This document shows, one piece after another, positions 15,907-24,539 of a stretch of DNA of 40,838 nt; position 1 is the first letter of the stretch; every line of letters starts with the position of its first letter. The notes under the pieces were generated by a model. That model did not search any database and was not told the DNA's origin. It was given only the letters and a program-made list of their open reading frames with translations. A program made the position numbers and the translations under genes. Source of the stretch: Myroides albus (GTDB taxonomy: Bacteria; Bacteroidota; Bacteroidia; Flavobacteriales; Flavobacteriaceae). Where the stretch lies: NCBI RefSeq assembly GCF_009711045.1, contig NZ_WMJX01000017.1:15458-56295 (forward strand). Reading direction: 5' to 3'.

Positions 15907-18735
15907 TTAAAGCTCATTCTTCAAAAAATGAGCGGTATAACTTTTTTTATTCTTTATAATTTCCTCTGGTGTTCCCGTTGCAACTATCTGACCTCCCTGA
16001 CTACCTCCTTCATATCCTACATCAATGATATAGTCTGCAAGCTTGATTACATCCAAGTTGTGTTCAATAATTAATATCGTATTTCCTTTCTCTACTAATT
16101 TCGTAATAACTTCCATCAGTACGCGTATATCCTCGAAGTGAAGTCCAGTTGTTGGTTCATCAAGGATATAGAAGGTATTACCTGTATCTTTCTTAGAAAG
16201 TTCTGTGGCAAGCTTAATGCGCTGTGCTTCACCACCAGATAAAGTAGTACTTTGTTGTCCTAAAGTTAGGTATCCTAAGCCAACTTCATCAATTGTTTTC
16301 AATTTACGATATATTTTTGGAATATTCTCAAAAAACTCTACCGCTTCTTGAACAGTCATATTTAAAATATCCGAAATTGACCTTCCTTTGTATCTTATCT
16401 CAAGGGTTTCTCTATTAAAACGCTTGCCTTGACACGTCTCACATTCTACATATACATCCGGTAAAAAGCCCATCTCGATTGTGCGTACTCCTGATCCTTC
16501 ACAAGTATCACAGCGACCACCTTTTACATTAAAACTAAACCTACCAGGCTTATATCCTCGTATTGCCGCTTCAGGGGTTTGAGCAAATAAGTTGCGTATA
16601 TCAGAGAACACATCCGTATAAGTAGCAGGGTTTGAACGAGGAGTTCTTCCAATAGGACTCTGATCTATACAGATCACTTTGTCCAAGTGCTCAAGCCCCT
16701 TAATCTTTTTATAAGGTTGTGGTTTGGCAACTGCATTGTAAAAATGAGTATTCAAAATAGGATAAAGCGTACCATTGATTAATGTCGACTTTCCTGAACC
16801 AGAAACTCCAGTCACACAAGTAAGCGTTCCCAATGGAATATCTACTGTGACATTCTTCAAATTGTTACCCGTAGCTCCTTCTAATCTCAAGGTTTTTCCA
16901 TTTCCTTTTCGCCTTTGTTTAGGAACCTCTATCTTCATTTGACCATTGAGATACTTAGCCGTTAGCGTTTGTTCTTGTAGCAATTCTTGTGGCGTTCCAG
17001 TACTGATTATCTTACCTCCATTCTTTCCGGCTCTCGGACCAATGTCGATAACGTAATCAGCTCGTTCGATCATATCTTTATCGTGCTCAACGACAAGTAC
17101 AGAATTTCCAAGATCACGCAGTGATTCCAAAGACTTTATCAATCGCTCATTATCTCGTTGGTGCAGTCCTATACTCGGCTCGTCTAAGATATACAATACA
17201 CCTACCAGTTGAGAGCCTATTTGTGTGGCTAATCGGATGCGCTGTGCTTCTCCACCTGATAGTGTACGCGAACTTCTGTTTAAAGATAAATAGGTTAATC
17301 CTACATCTTCTAAAAATGACAGACGAGTATTGATTTCCTTTAATATCTCAGTAGCAATACTTGCTTGCTTGTTTGTCAATTGTGGAGGAAGATTTTGAAA
17401 CCATTTGATCAATGTTTCCACATCCATTTGGATTAACTCTCCAATGTTCTTTTCTCCGATTTTAAAGTACAATGCTTCTTTGCGCAGGCGACTACCACCA
17501 CATTCTGGACAATCTATTTCGTCCATGAAGTCTTTTGCCCAACGTTTGATTGTCGAACTTTCGCTTTCTTCAAATTGATTTTTAATGAAATTGACAATTC
17601 CCTCAAAATCGATTTTGTAATTCTTAGTGATTCCTGCAACTTTTGATACTACCGAAAAGCTTTCATTGCCTCCATTGAGGATCACCTCCATGGCTTCATC
17701 AGGGATTTTTGAAATAGGATCGTTTAGCGAGAACTTGTATCGCTCAGCGATTGTTTCCAATTGTTTAAACATCCACGACTTTTTCTCCGTACCTAATGGT
17801 GCAATACCTCCAGCTTTAATAGATACTTTGTTGTCAGGTATTATCTTCTGTATATTCACTTGGTTAATAGTACCTAATCCATTACAACATTCACAAGCTC
17901 CTTTGGGAGAGTTGAAAGAGAAATTGTTCGGTTCAGGTTTCGGATAAGATATTCCCGTAGTTGGACACATCAGATGTCTACTGAAATACCTAAAATCACT
18001 TGAATCTTGTTCCAGTACCATGATGATATCATCTCCGTAATGCATGGCAACTTTGATGCTTTGGGCGATGCGTTGAAGGGTTAGTTCTTCTTTATCTACA
18101 GCTATTCGGTCAATGACAATCTCGATATCATGGGTTTTATAGCGATCAATGCGCATTCCAGATTCAATATCTCTAATTTCACCGTCTATGCGAACTTTAA
18201 GAAACCCCTGTTTTGCAATTTGCTCAAATAATTCTCTGTAGTGTCCTTTTCTTGCGCGAACAACAGGAGCTAAGATATTAATGCGTTTGCCGTCAAAGTC
18301 TTTTGCAATTAGTTCTTGGATTTGCTCATCGGAGTAGCTAACCATTTTCTCGCCCGTGTTATAACTATACGCTTCACCAGCGCGTGCATATAAAAGACGC
18401 AAGAAATCGTAAATTTCTGTAATGGTTCCTACTGTTGAACGTGGACTCTTGTTGGTAGTCTTTTGTTCAATAGCTATTACAGGAGATAAACCATCAATTT
18501 TATCGACATCTGGTCGCTCTAATCCACCCAAAAACTGTCTGGCATAGGAAGCAAATGTCTCTATATAGCGACGTTGTCCTTCGGCGTAGATCGTATCGAA
18601 AGCAAGTGAGGATTTTCCCGATCCAGATAATCCTGTTATTACAACAAGTTTTTCACGAGGTATTACGACATCTATATTCTTTAGATTGTGTACTCTCGCT
18701 CCTAAAACTTCAATATTATCGTCTGAATTAATCAT
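15907..18735 (-). CDS. uvrA: excinuclease ABC subunit A (UvrA)
   Basis: A 942-aa nucleotide-excision-repair ATPase that recognises bulky DNA damage with UvrB. The ATG at 18735 is preferred; a TTG four codons upstream lies at the expected transcription start. The first Walker A, GLSGSGKS, is at residues 35-42 and the second, GVSGSGKST, near 625. Two LSGGEAQRI signatures are present, together with the two ABC Walker B segments [10 protein letters not shown] and [10 protein letters not shown]. The second zinc finger is complete (CDTCEG, then CETCQG). The first reads CPTTG where many UvrA proteins have CPxCG, so one ligand is replaced. It is the first gene of a unit with the LOG gene. Confidence 0.97.
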   Translation of the reverse strand: MINSDDNIEVLGARVHNLKNIDVVIPREKLVVITGLSGSGKSSLAFDTIYAEGQRRYIETFASYARQFLGGLERPDVDKIDGLSPVIAIEQKTTNKSPRSTVGTITEIYDFLRLLYARAGEAYSYNTGEKMVSYSDEQIQELIAKDFDGKRINILAPVVRARKGHYRELFEQIAKQGFLKVRIDGEIRDIESGMRIDRYKTHDIEIVIDRIAVDKEELTLQRIAQSIKVAMHYGDDIIMVLEQDSSDFRYFSRHLMCPTTGISYPKPEPNNFSFNSPKGACECCNGLGTINQVNIQKIIPDNKVSIKAGGIAPLGTEKKSWMFKQLETIAERYKFSLNDPISKIPDEAMEVILNGGNESFSVVSKVAGITKNYKIDFEGIVNFIKNQFEESESSTIKRWAKDFMDEIDCPECGGSRLRKEALYFKIGEKNIGELIQMDVETLIKWFQNLPPQLTNKQASIATEILKEINTRLSFLEDVGLTYLSLNRSSRTLSGGEAQRIRLATQIGSQLVGVLYILDEPSIGLHQRDNERLIKSLESLRDLGNSVLVVEHDKDMIERADYVIDIGPRAGKNGGKIISTGTPQELLQEQTLTAKYLNGQMKIEVPKQRRKGNGKTLRLEGATGNNLKNVTVDIPLGTLTCVTGVSGSGKSTLINGTLYPILNTHFYNAVAKPQPYKKIKGLEHLDKVICIDQSPIGRTPRSNPATYTDVFSDIRNLFAQTPEAAIRGYKPGRFSFNVKGGRCDTCEGSGVRTIEMGFLPDVYVECETCQGKRFNRETLEIRYKGRSISDILNMTVQEAVEFFENIPKIYRKLKTIDEVGLGYLTLGQQSTTLSGGEAQRIKLATELSKKDTGNTFYILDEPTTGLHFEDIRVLMEVITKLVEKGNTILIIEHNLDVIKLADYIIDVGYEGGSQGGQIVATGTPEEIIKNKKSYTAHFLKNEL

Positions 18736-18752
18736 AATTTTTTGCAAAGGAA

Positions 18753-18760
18753 CAAAGATA
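18753..18760 (-). promoter_or_regulatory. -7 element of the uvrA promoter
   Basis: TATCTTTG on the minus strand fits TAnnTTTG exactly. It is 17 bp upstream of the ATG, so the leader would be very short and the TTG at 18747 would coincide with the transcription start. The -33 region has no clear TTG. Confidence 0.5.
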
Positions 18761-18900
18761 CATAATTATACAATTTTAAAGAAGTTTTATGACCTTTATG
18801 AGCATGGGATTAATACACTTTTAACGCTGAAAAAGAGACAGCGTGATTCATGTGCCTTTATTTTAGTTTAGAAGTAGAAATATACCCTAACTAAAAAGAA

Positions 18901-18934
18901 AAAATCCTTCTAATTTTTAAATTAAAAGGATTTT
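18901..18934 (-). terminator. intrinsic terminator after the META-domain gene
   Basis: AAAATCCTT (18901-18909) pairs with AAGGATTTT (18926-18934), with further A/T pairing in between. On the minus strand a T-rich tail (TTTTTTCTTTTT) follows. It lies 30 bp past the stop at 18964. Confidence 0.75.
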
Positions 18935-18963
18935 ATATTGAAATACAATATTTTAAATATAGC

Positions 18964-19467
18964 CTACTCTGTTACTTCGGCTTTCTTAAATTTCATTACT
19001 ACGATATCTCCAGAGATGAATAAAAGTTCATCACCTACAATATCATATTTTGTTACTGAAGTTAAACCTTGCATAAATACAGTGTCAGCAACACCTTCAC
19101 AGAACATTTTTGTAGCTGCTAATTTATCTCCGATAGCAATACCGTTGTTCTCTTTGCTTTCATATTCACCCATGATGTTATTACAACCGTCATTACCGTT
19201 CAATTGATTCTCTCCTGAGAAAGTTAAACTTGGTTTTTTGTTAGGGAATAATTGGTCAACAGTTTTACCTTCTGCTGCAGGTGTGGTAACAGCTAATAGT
19301 TCCCAACTTCCTGTCAATTTACTTTCTGTTTTCTCCACTTGAACTTCTGTTTGTGTCGTTTCTTGATTCGTTTCAGGTGTCTCTGTTGTAGCTTGTTTGT
19401 CTTTACAGCTTACTACTGCAAAACTTAAAATTGAAGCTAAGATAAATACGGTTTTTTTCATTTTCAT
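18964..19467 (-). CDS. META-domain (HslJ-like) lipoprotein
   Basis: A 167-aa predicted outer-membrane or periplasmic lipoprotein. The signal peptide (KKTVFILASILSFAVVSC) lipidates Cys21; ATG at 19467 and an in-frame ATG two codons later (19461) are both possible starts. A Thr/Glu-rich linker leads to a META domain (about residues 50-160) with the GSWELLAV start, FSGENQLNGNDGCNNIMGEY (the NGxxGCN hallmark) and TKMFCEG. Some META/HslJ proteins are linked to heat-shock or antibiotic tolerance, but no function can be assigned here. It is apparently monocistronic, with its own terminator. Confidence 0.9.
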   Translation of the reverse strand: MKMKKTVFILASILSFAVVSCKDKQATTETPETNQETTQTEVQVEKTESKLTGSWELLAVTTPAAEGKTVDQLFPNKKPSLTFSGENQLNGNDGCNNIMGEYESKENNGIAIGDKLAATKMFCEGVADTVFMQGLTSVTKYDIVGDELLFISGDIVVMKFKKAEVTE

Positions 19468-19487
19468 CTTTTTAATTAGTGATATAG

Positions 19488-19495
19488 CAAAAATA
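19488..19495 (-). promoter_or_regulatory. -7 element of the META-domain gene
   Basis: TATTTTTG on the minus strand fits TAnnTTTG and lies 20 bp upstream of the start. The -33 region lacks a well-placed TTG. Confidence 0.4.
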
Positions 19496-19598
19496 AGAAA
19501 AAATGAATGGTATTACAGTATCAAATTCATACTATGTGAGTATTGCAATGAAAATTACAGGAAATAATGTGTTGTACTTCTTTGTTAATTACCCTTTT

Positions 19599-19850
19599 AA
19601 CGACTAATGCAAAAATAGTACAAATAGACGTAAAGAAACATAAATGATCAGTCCACTTTTTGAGTGATATAGTCGTTAGGCCTTTTAAATATCAGCTTTA
19701 TGGCTCAAGCCATTTAAAGCCGATGGGTACTTTGTTCGGATATTGGTGCGATAAAGTACGCTATTTACTGGGATTAAGGGCACTTTTGCGAATGAACCTC
19801 CCACCATCTCCGAACAAACCCCTAACCAAGTAGGATACGGCAAATACCTC
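19599..19850. other. structured, GC-richer intergenic region without a convincing gene
   Basis: This sits inside a 457-bp stretch (19468-19924) between a lipoprotein gene and a terminator. Three nested or adjacent inverted repeats are visible: AACGACTA (19599-19606) with TAGTCGTT (19670-19677); GCTTT-ATGGC with GCCAT-TTAAAGC (19695-19720 area); and TTTGTTCGGA (19731-19740) with TCCGAACAAA (19809-19818). Positions 19731-19830 contain 45 G/C in 100 bases, clearly above the surroundings. The only ORF is a short one on the minus strand starting in a terminator. It may be a dispersed repeat, an ncRNA or an old gene remnant; I cannot decide. Confidence 0.4.
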
Positions 19851-19924
19851 TCTGTAATTTATTTGTGTTTGGAAGTAAATTAGAATTGGAAAACTTATGA
19901 AACGTATTGCGAATATTGTAAAAA

Positions 19925-19953
19925 ATAACCTCCTTTTCATCAAAGGAGGTTAT
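19925..19953 (-). terminator. intrinsic terminator of the creD operon
   Basis: ATAACCTCCTTT (19925-19936) is perfectly complementary to AAAGGAGGTTAT (19942-19953), with a 5-base loop. On the minus strand it is followed by TTTTT. It lies 110 bp past the creD stop and is the only terminator-like signal for that operon. Confidence 0.75.
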
Positions 19954-20062
19954 AGATAGTGATACTTGTGTGTTTTAGTTAAATGATTCTTGTTCAGTTT
20001 ATTGCGTCTGTCGCTACTGTTTGTTTAAGAATAGGCTTACACATTTCTATAGATAGACCTGT

Positions 20063-21340
20063 TTATTTGCTGAATGTTATTCGCTTTGAAAAGTACATCA
20101 GTATTGCTAAAATTGCAAAAAGTCCAATACTTCCGACAATTAACGCTGCTTCTTTCAACTGAAGTAAGAAGAATAAGAAAGTGTATAATAGCGATAGCAG
20201 TCCCATGATAGTCAGTGCAATTCTCTTGTTCTTGCTCAAGCCATAGAGGAATGAGGTAATCAATGTAATTGTCGCAGTGGCTGAAATTAAGTAAGCATAA
20301 CTGAAACCAACGTACTCAGCAAAAGACAATAATAGGACAAAGTTGATACACAAAGCCAACCCTACTAAAGCGTAGTGCAAAATATTTATTTGAAGATTCT
20401 TTAAGTTCTCCATAAAGAAAAATGTTGCAAAAGTTAACCCGATGAATAATAAGGCATATTTAGTTGCCCTGTTTACTTTGCTGTAAAAATCATTCATCTG
20501 TAAGAATTTTAATCCAAATTCAAAAGTTTCTAAACTTTCCAGGTTGTTGATGTTTGCCTCAAAGGGAAATGATTGAAAGATAGTCCACGTTGGATTGCTT
20601 AACGTCATTTTTTCTGATTCGCTATCAGGTAGGTAGCTTCCAATGTATTTGATATCCTGATAAGTCGTATTCAGTTTTACTTTGTTTTCTTTGGCAGTGG
20701 CAAGAAACTTTAATTCTGTTGACCCTTTTAGGTGTAGAGGAAAACTGATTTTGCTAAGATCAATAGTAGATTCCTTGATGTCAAAACTCAAGAGATTTAA
20801 GCTTGACTTAGTGCTAATTTCGTTGTCCTGCTCAAAAAAATTGGAAGGATTGCCGTTGATATTGATTTGTTCTGTAAATCCTCTGCTATCAGATATAGCA
20901 AAGACAATCTTTGCTGTAGTAAATTGATCTTTGCTGTCGAGTTTTAACTTTTCTGCGATTTTATCGAGAGAGATAAAAGAGGCATCGACATTCAAATTTG
21001 TGTTGTAAAGCGTGACTTCATATAGGCTTCGCTTTTTAATTTGAGTTTCTACTTTTCCCGTTATATTTTGAGATTGTGGAGAAGTTAGTGATGGCACCGT
21101 TCTTTCAACTATGGTATTGTCTTTTTGAACATAGGTTTTTTTGTATTCTACATAAATGAAAGGGCCGTAGATTGTTTGTTCGTTACCCCACTTGGAAGTT
21201 ACTTCATTTTTAACTTCTCTTTGAAACGATTCTCTTTCTGATACTATACCTGTGATAAAAGGGATAGCGATAAGTAATAGTAGGGATAGTACAGTAATGA
21301 TGATTCCCTTGATCATTGGTTTTTGATTTTCTTTTTCCAT
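20063..21340 (-). CDS. creD: CreD family inner membrane protein
   Basis: A 425-aa membrane protein. One N-terminal helix (GIIITVLSLLLLIAIPF, about residues 12-28) precedes a large periplasmic beta-rich domain (about 35-290), which contains the family-typical YGPFIYVEY segment and the YEVTLYNTNL segment. A block of about five helices (about 290-420) follows, with FLYGLSKN. In Bacteroidota creD homologs commonly follow a small winged-helix regulator, as here (51-bp gap). CreD is linked in E. coli to the CreBC regulon and envelope or colicin phenotypes, with no defined molecular activity. A palindrome in the gap suggests separate regulation. Confidence 0.88.
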   Translation of the reverse strand: MEKENQKPMIKGIIITVLSLLLLIAIPFITGIVSERESFQREVKNEVTSKWGNEQTIYGPFIYVEYKKTYVQKDNTIVERTVPSLTSPQSQNITGKVETQIKKRSLYEVTLYNTNLNVDASFISLDKIAEKLKLDSKDQFTTAKIVFAISDSRGFTEQININGNPSNFFEQDNEISTKSSLNLLSFDIKESTIDLSKISFPLHLKGSTELKFLATAKENKVKLNTTYQDIKYIGSYLPDSESEKMTLSNPTWTIFQSFPFEANINNLESLETFEFGLKFLQMNDFYSKVNRATKYALLFIGLTFATFFFMENLKNLQINILHYALVGLALCINFVLLLSFAEYVGFSYAYLISATATITLITSFLYGLSKNKRIALTIMGLLSLLYTFLFFLLQLKEAALIVGSIGLFAILAILMYFSKRITFSK

Positions 21341-21357
21341 ATTTTAAATATTAAAAG

Positions 21358-21376
21358 TACTTTGATTTTCAAAGTA
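21358..21376. promoter_or_regulatory. palindromic operator upstream of creD
   Basis: TACTTTGA and TCAAAGTA form a perfect 8-bp inverted repeat around TTT. It lies 18 bp upstream of the creD start, in the gap after the winged-helix regulator. On the minus strand TTACTTTG (21377-21370) is one mismatch from a -7 element, so binding here would block RNA polymerase. The core ACTTTG-N5-CAAAGT also occurs at 22336-22352. Confidence 0.6.
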
Positions 21377-21391
21377 AAAAATTAAAAAAAA

Positions 21392-21691
21392 TTATTTCAA
21401 CTCTTTGATTAAATTTTCGAGATAGGTTAAGTGTTGTTTAAAGGCCATTTTTCCTTCTTCTGTAGCAGAATAGGTAGTGTTAGTTTTTCGTCCAATAAAT
21501 CCCTTTGTTACAGTAATATACTGGCTTTCTTCTAAGTTTTTTAGATGAGAAGCCAGGTTGCCATCAGTCAGGCTTAAATATTCTTTTAGATCGTTAAACG
21601 AAAGTGATTCATTGACCATTAATCCGCTCATAATACCTACGCGGATTCTGTTGTCAAAGACTTTGTTCAATTTATCTAAATCAAATTTCAT
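21392..21691 (-). CDS. winged-helix transcriptional regulator (HTH_34 type)
   Basis: A 99-aa single-domain DNA-binding protein. The segment FNDLKEYLSLTDGNLASHLKNLEE (about residues 32-55) is a typical winged-helix recognition region, followed by the wing (VTKGFIGRKTNTTYSATEEG) and a C-terminal helix for dimerisation. This fits the HTH_34 / MarR-like small regulators (PF13601). No metal-binding Cys pair or ligand domain is visible. It is the middle gene of the unit: 5 bp behind a membrane protein gene and 51 bp before creD. The shared palindromes flanking this unit are its best candidate binding sites. Confidence 0.9.
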   Translation of the reverse strand: MKFDLDKLNKVFDNRIRVGIMSGLMVNESLSFNDLKEYLSLTDGNLASHLKNLEESQYITVTKGFIGRKTNTTYSATEEGKMAFKQHLTYLENLIKELK

Positions 21692-21696
21692 AACTG

Positions 21697-22326
21697 TTAG
21701 TTTTGTTTGTCGTATTTATTCCAAAGGATTATGCCATAAAGAAGGTGGATCAGCCCGAAACCAATAGCCCAACAAAGTAAGGTATAATCTATAAAATAGA
21801 AGGATACAAGTCCTAATAAAAGTTGCAATAGTGCTATTATTTTCACTTCTTTTACTGTGTCCTCCTGTACAGTATACAGAGCAAGTCCATAAAAAATTAG
21901 GGTAGTTGGTAAAGCAAAAGACAAAAGGTTGTACTTATACCACAATAGACAAAGAATACCACCAACAACAAGTGGTAGAGAAAAGCGAATTAGCAATCTC
22001 TTGGTTAAGCTATTGATAAATTGTTTTCCTTGTTTTTGCGTTTTCACAATGGTAAAATAGAAACCTCCAGTAACAGCCACTATAAAGGTGATCAATGCTA
22101 ATGACAATAAGTTAAATGCATTGTACGTAGTTTGATAAGGATCGTTAAGCGTGAGGTCCTGATAGCTGTACAGTGAATTTGTTTGCCAGATATACAAGAT
22201 ACCGCTGGCAATTAATCCACAGAGTCCTACCCAAATTCCACTCCATCCACTAAGACTTAAAAACTTAGTAGAACGCTCCATCATTGTCTTGATTTGCGCT
22301 AAATCTTCAATAGCTTTATTACTCAT
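21697..22326 (-). CDS. five- to six-helix membrane protein of the creD operon
   Basis: A 209-aa integral membrane protein of unknown function. An N-terminal amphipathic stretch (IEDLAQIKTMMERSTKFLSL) precedes helices at about residues 28-46, 71-92, 115-130, 134-148, 163-177 and 181-200. I recognise it as the conserved partner of small winged-helix regulators in Bacteroidota, but no family name is certain. It is first in the unit, 5 bp ahead of the regulator gene. The palindrome and a perfect -7 element lie just upstream. Confidence 0.75.
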   Translation of the reverse strand: MSNKAIEDLAQIKTMMERSTKFLSLSGWSGIWVGLCGLIASGILYIWQTNSLYSYQDLTLNDPYQTTYNAFNLLSLALITFIVAVTGGFYFTIVKTQKQGKQFINSLTKRLLIRFSLPLVVGGILCLLWYKYNLLSFALPTTLIFYGLALYTVQEDTVKEVKIIALLQLLLGLVSFYFIDYTLLCWAIGFGLIHLLYGIILWNKYDKQN

Positions 22327-22335
22327 AATAAAAGT

Positions 22336-22354
22336 ACTTTGAATTACAAAGTTA
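22336..22354 (-). promoter_or_regulatory. promoter -7 element overlapping a palindromic operator
   Basis: ACTTTG (22336-22341) and CAAAGT (22347-22352) form an inverted repeat with a 5-base spacer, the same design as at 21359-21375. On the minus strand TAACTTTG (22354-22347) is a perfect TAnnTTTG -7 element that uses one arm. It lies 10-28 bp upstream of the first gene of the creD unit. Autorepression by the regulator at 21392-21691 is the simplest reading. Confidence 0.6.
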
Positions 22355-22658
22355 ATTAAAAATTGATAAGTTGGTTGCTTTTTTTTTTATTTTTTTCAAA
22401 CGCCAAATTTGAGATAGACATCTGAGTGAATAGTAGCGATACAAAATCGATCTGAATTAGTAAGACATGCAAACATCTGGGTGGTTTAAGGGTGAATGAA
22501 GAAGATATTAAGTAGAGTTGCTTAGTTGTATTGGACTAAGAAAGATTTTGGATTGATAAAAAATGTGGGAGTCATATAAGTGAGCGGACTTGCTATCTTT
22601 TTTAGAAATGATACCTCTTATTGTTGTAATATTGTGCTTTATTTATTTTATTGAGAAT

Positions 22659-23627
22659 ATGAAGGCAGCAGTATTGTATAAGTCTGGTTCAGTACCTGTA
22701 TATGGTGAAATAGAAGCTCCAGTTAGCAATGGTTTAAATCAACAATTGTTGCATGTTAAAGCAGCGGCAATTAAGAATTTGGACAAGGCGAGAGTGAGTG
22801 GAAAGCACTATGCGAGTTATAAGGATTTTCCTTGTGTTGTAGGGGTAGATGGCGTCGGGCTATTGGAAGATGGCAGACGTGTTTACGCACAAGGTATGAC
22901 GGGGATGCTGGCTGAGTATGCATTGATTTCCCAACAGATTACACCTATCCCTCATAACTTAGATTATGTGACAGCCGCAGCCTTACCCAATGCTGTATTG
23001 GGTTCTGCCATGCCCTTATTGATAAGAGGGAAGCTGGAGAAAAGACAAAATATACTTTTTAATGGGGCTACGGGTGTTACAGGTCAGGTAGCCGTGCAAA
23101 TTGCAAAATACTATGGAGCAAATGAGATTATCGTGACGGGGCGTAATGAGCGTATTCTTAATGAGTTAAGAACATTCGGCGCTACGCATACGATTAATCT
23201 AAAAGAAGGAGAAGAAGCGGTGAAAGGTAAATTAAAAGCGATTCACGATCAGTATCCTATCGATATCGTAATTGACTATCTGTGGGGACAGCCTATAACT
23301 TGGATTTTAGATACTTTAAAGGGCGGAAGTATACATCACCTATCGCATACTACAAAAATTGTAACAGCGGGTGATATGGCAGGTAAAGAGATTGCGTTAA
23401 CTTCTGCTATCTTGCGTAGCTCTGCTATAGAAATACTGGGCTCTGGTTTTGGAAGTTTATCAGCCGAGGAATTAATTGTCTTTAACAAAGTAATCTTACC
23501 CGAAATGTTTTTATTAGCCTCTAATGACAAATTGAAGATTCAAACTGCGGCTTACCCTTTAGAGGAAATAGCAGAGGTGTGGAATAAGGATTTGCCTTCG
23601 GGTACTCGACTTGTTATTACGATTTAG
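22659..23627 (+). CDS. quinone oxidoreductase-like zinc-type alcohol dehydrogenase family protein
   Basis: A 322-aa MDR-superfamily reductase. I start it at the ATG at 22659 (MKAAVLYKSG), the standard family beginning; an ATG or TTG upstream would add a 23-residue hydrophobic segment that is not typical. The GroES-like N-terminal half contains the PCVVGVDGVGLLEDGRRVY motif, and the Rossmann half has FNGATGVTGQVAVQIAKYYGA with an NADPH-type loop. The catalytic-zinc Cys/His set of alcohol dehydrogenases is absent, which fits quinone or enoyl reductases. The substrate cannot be told. It stands alone, with no operon partner. Confidence 0.87.
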   Translation: MKAAVLYKSGSVPVYGEIEAPVSNGLNQQLLHVKAAAIKNLDKARVSGKHYASYKDFPCVVGVDGVGLLEDGRRVYAQGMTGMLAEYALISQQITPIPHNLDYVTAAALPNAVLGSAMPLLIRGKLEKRQNILFNGATGVTGQVAVQIAKYYGANEIIVTGRNERILNELRTFGATHTINLKEGEEAVKGKLKAIHDQYPIDIVIDYLWGQPITWILDTLKGGSIHHLSHTTKIVTAGDMAGKEIALTSAILRSSAIEILGSGFGSLSAEELIVFNKVILPEMFLLASNDKLKIQTAAYPLEEIAEVWNKDLPSGTRLVITI

Positions 23628-23651
23628 TTATTTGCTGAGAATTACAAAAAT

Positions 23652-24123
23652 ATGAAATGAGGATTACTTTTAGTGTTTACTTGTTTAAGGATGTTCTAGT
23701 GATAATATAGAATGTGGTTACGATAATAGAGATGAATTAATTACCATTGATAAATTGATTGGTAAATGGGACTTAGTGGATGTCAAATGGAATAGTGATG
23801 AAGCGTTTTTTGAAGATAGATGTAGAAAGGAATTTAATGCATTTAATTCTAATACAAAGGCTATTGCAGATATTAAGTATGGACAAGATAATCAGTGTCA
23901 TAATACAAGTATTGTTTAAGAAAGGTCTTTACACTGTGATAAAGTGAGCTACCATAACCCTAAAACTAAAAAGTATCGTGAAGATAAAATCTATAAACTA
24001 ACAAATAAAGAGGGAATAGTATTCACTGCTATAGAATCAGAGTTTATGTTGATATTAGATATATATGACCCTAATGGTCCTGTTTTTGTTAGTCAAGTTA
24101 TTAAAACATATAGAAGAAAATAA
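23652..24123 (+). pseudogene. decayed lipocalin-like lipoprotein gene
   Basis: A coding remnant with at least three lesions. The ATG at 23652 starts a signal peptide (MK-stop-GLLLVFTCL) with TGA at codon 3. A +1 frame change near 23686 then joins it to GCSSDNIECGYDNRDE, a lipobox followed by a mature part. The frame continues through LIGKWDLVDVKWN, the typical lipocalin-like start, and meets a TAA at 23917-23919. It then resumes with ERSLHCDKVSYHNPK, later SEFMLILDIYDPNG, and ends at 24121-24123. An intact terminator follows, so inactivation is probably recent. The exact ancestral family is not certain. Confidence 0.8.
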
Positions 24124-24130
24124 TATAGTT

Positions 24131-24166
24131 GAAGAACTGTCTTTTAAAGGCAGTTCTTTTTTTTTG
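24131..24166 (+). terminator. intrinsic terminator behind the lipoprotein pseudogene
   Basis: AAGAACTG (24132-24139) pairs with CAGTTCTT (24151-24158), extended by CTTT/AAAG, and is followed by a run of nine T residues. Confidence 0.85.
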
Positions 24167-24539
24167 AGGTTTTACCTTGGTCTTACTGATGTTTCCGATA
24201 CATTTCAGAATAAGTACTGACGATCTATTCGCAGATGGTTTTGTAGTTTTTTTGATTAGCCAAAAAAAGCAGAATAAGACATATTAGTCAAATAAGCTCA
24301 TGAGGAGAAAAAGTGTATATCATGAGCTTTCTTAATAGGTTTTGTTAGTGTTTATTTAATAAAAATAAATACTTTAATTTGTAAATGTGTAATGTTTTTG
24401 TTTATAATTTGTATATTAGTCATATAATTTAGTATAATATTAATTTTTTAATACACTATGAGAGTAGCTGTAGATTGATTTAGCTGTTGGTATTCGAATA
24501 ATCCAACAGTCTGTTGTTTAACATTTAAAATAAATAATT
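24167..24539. other. intergenic stretch ahead of tonB, with two hairpins
   Basis: No gene is seen in these 373 bp. One perfect 10-bp inverted repeat (AAGCTCATGA at 24294-24303 with its complement at 24320-24329, followed by TCTT) looks like a terminator without a gene in front. Another (CTGTTGG at 24484-24490 and CCAACAG at 24503-24509, with ATTCGAAT inside) lies in the tonB leader. No clean TTG-N19-TAnnTTTG promoter was found; several near-matches exist between 24370 and 24420. Confidence 0.45.

Noticed and set aside
18938..19207. Plus-strand 89-aa frame
   Set aside because: It is antisense to the META-domain lipoprotein gene, whose signal peptide and domain are convincing.
19761..19943. 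Minus-strand 60-aa frame with a basic start
   Set aside because: Its start lies inside the terminator hairpin at 19925-19953, and it covers the structured region without any coding signature.
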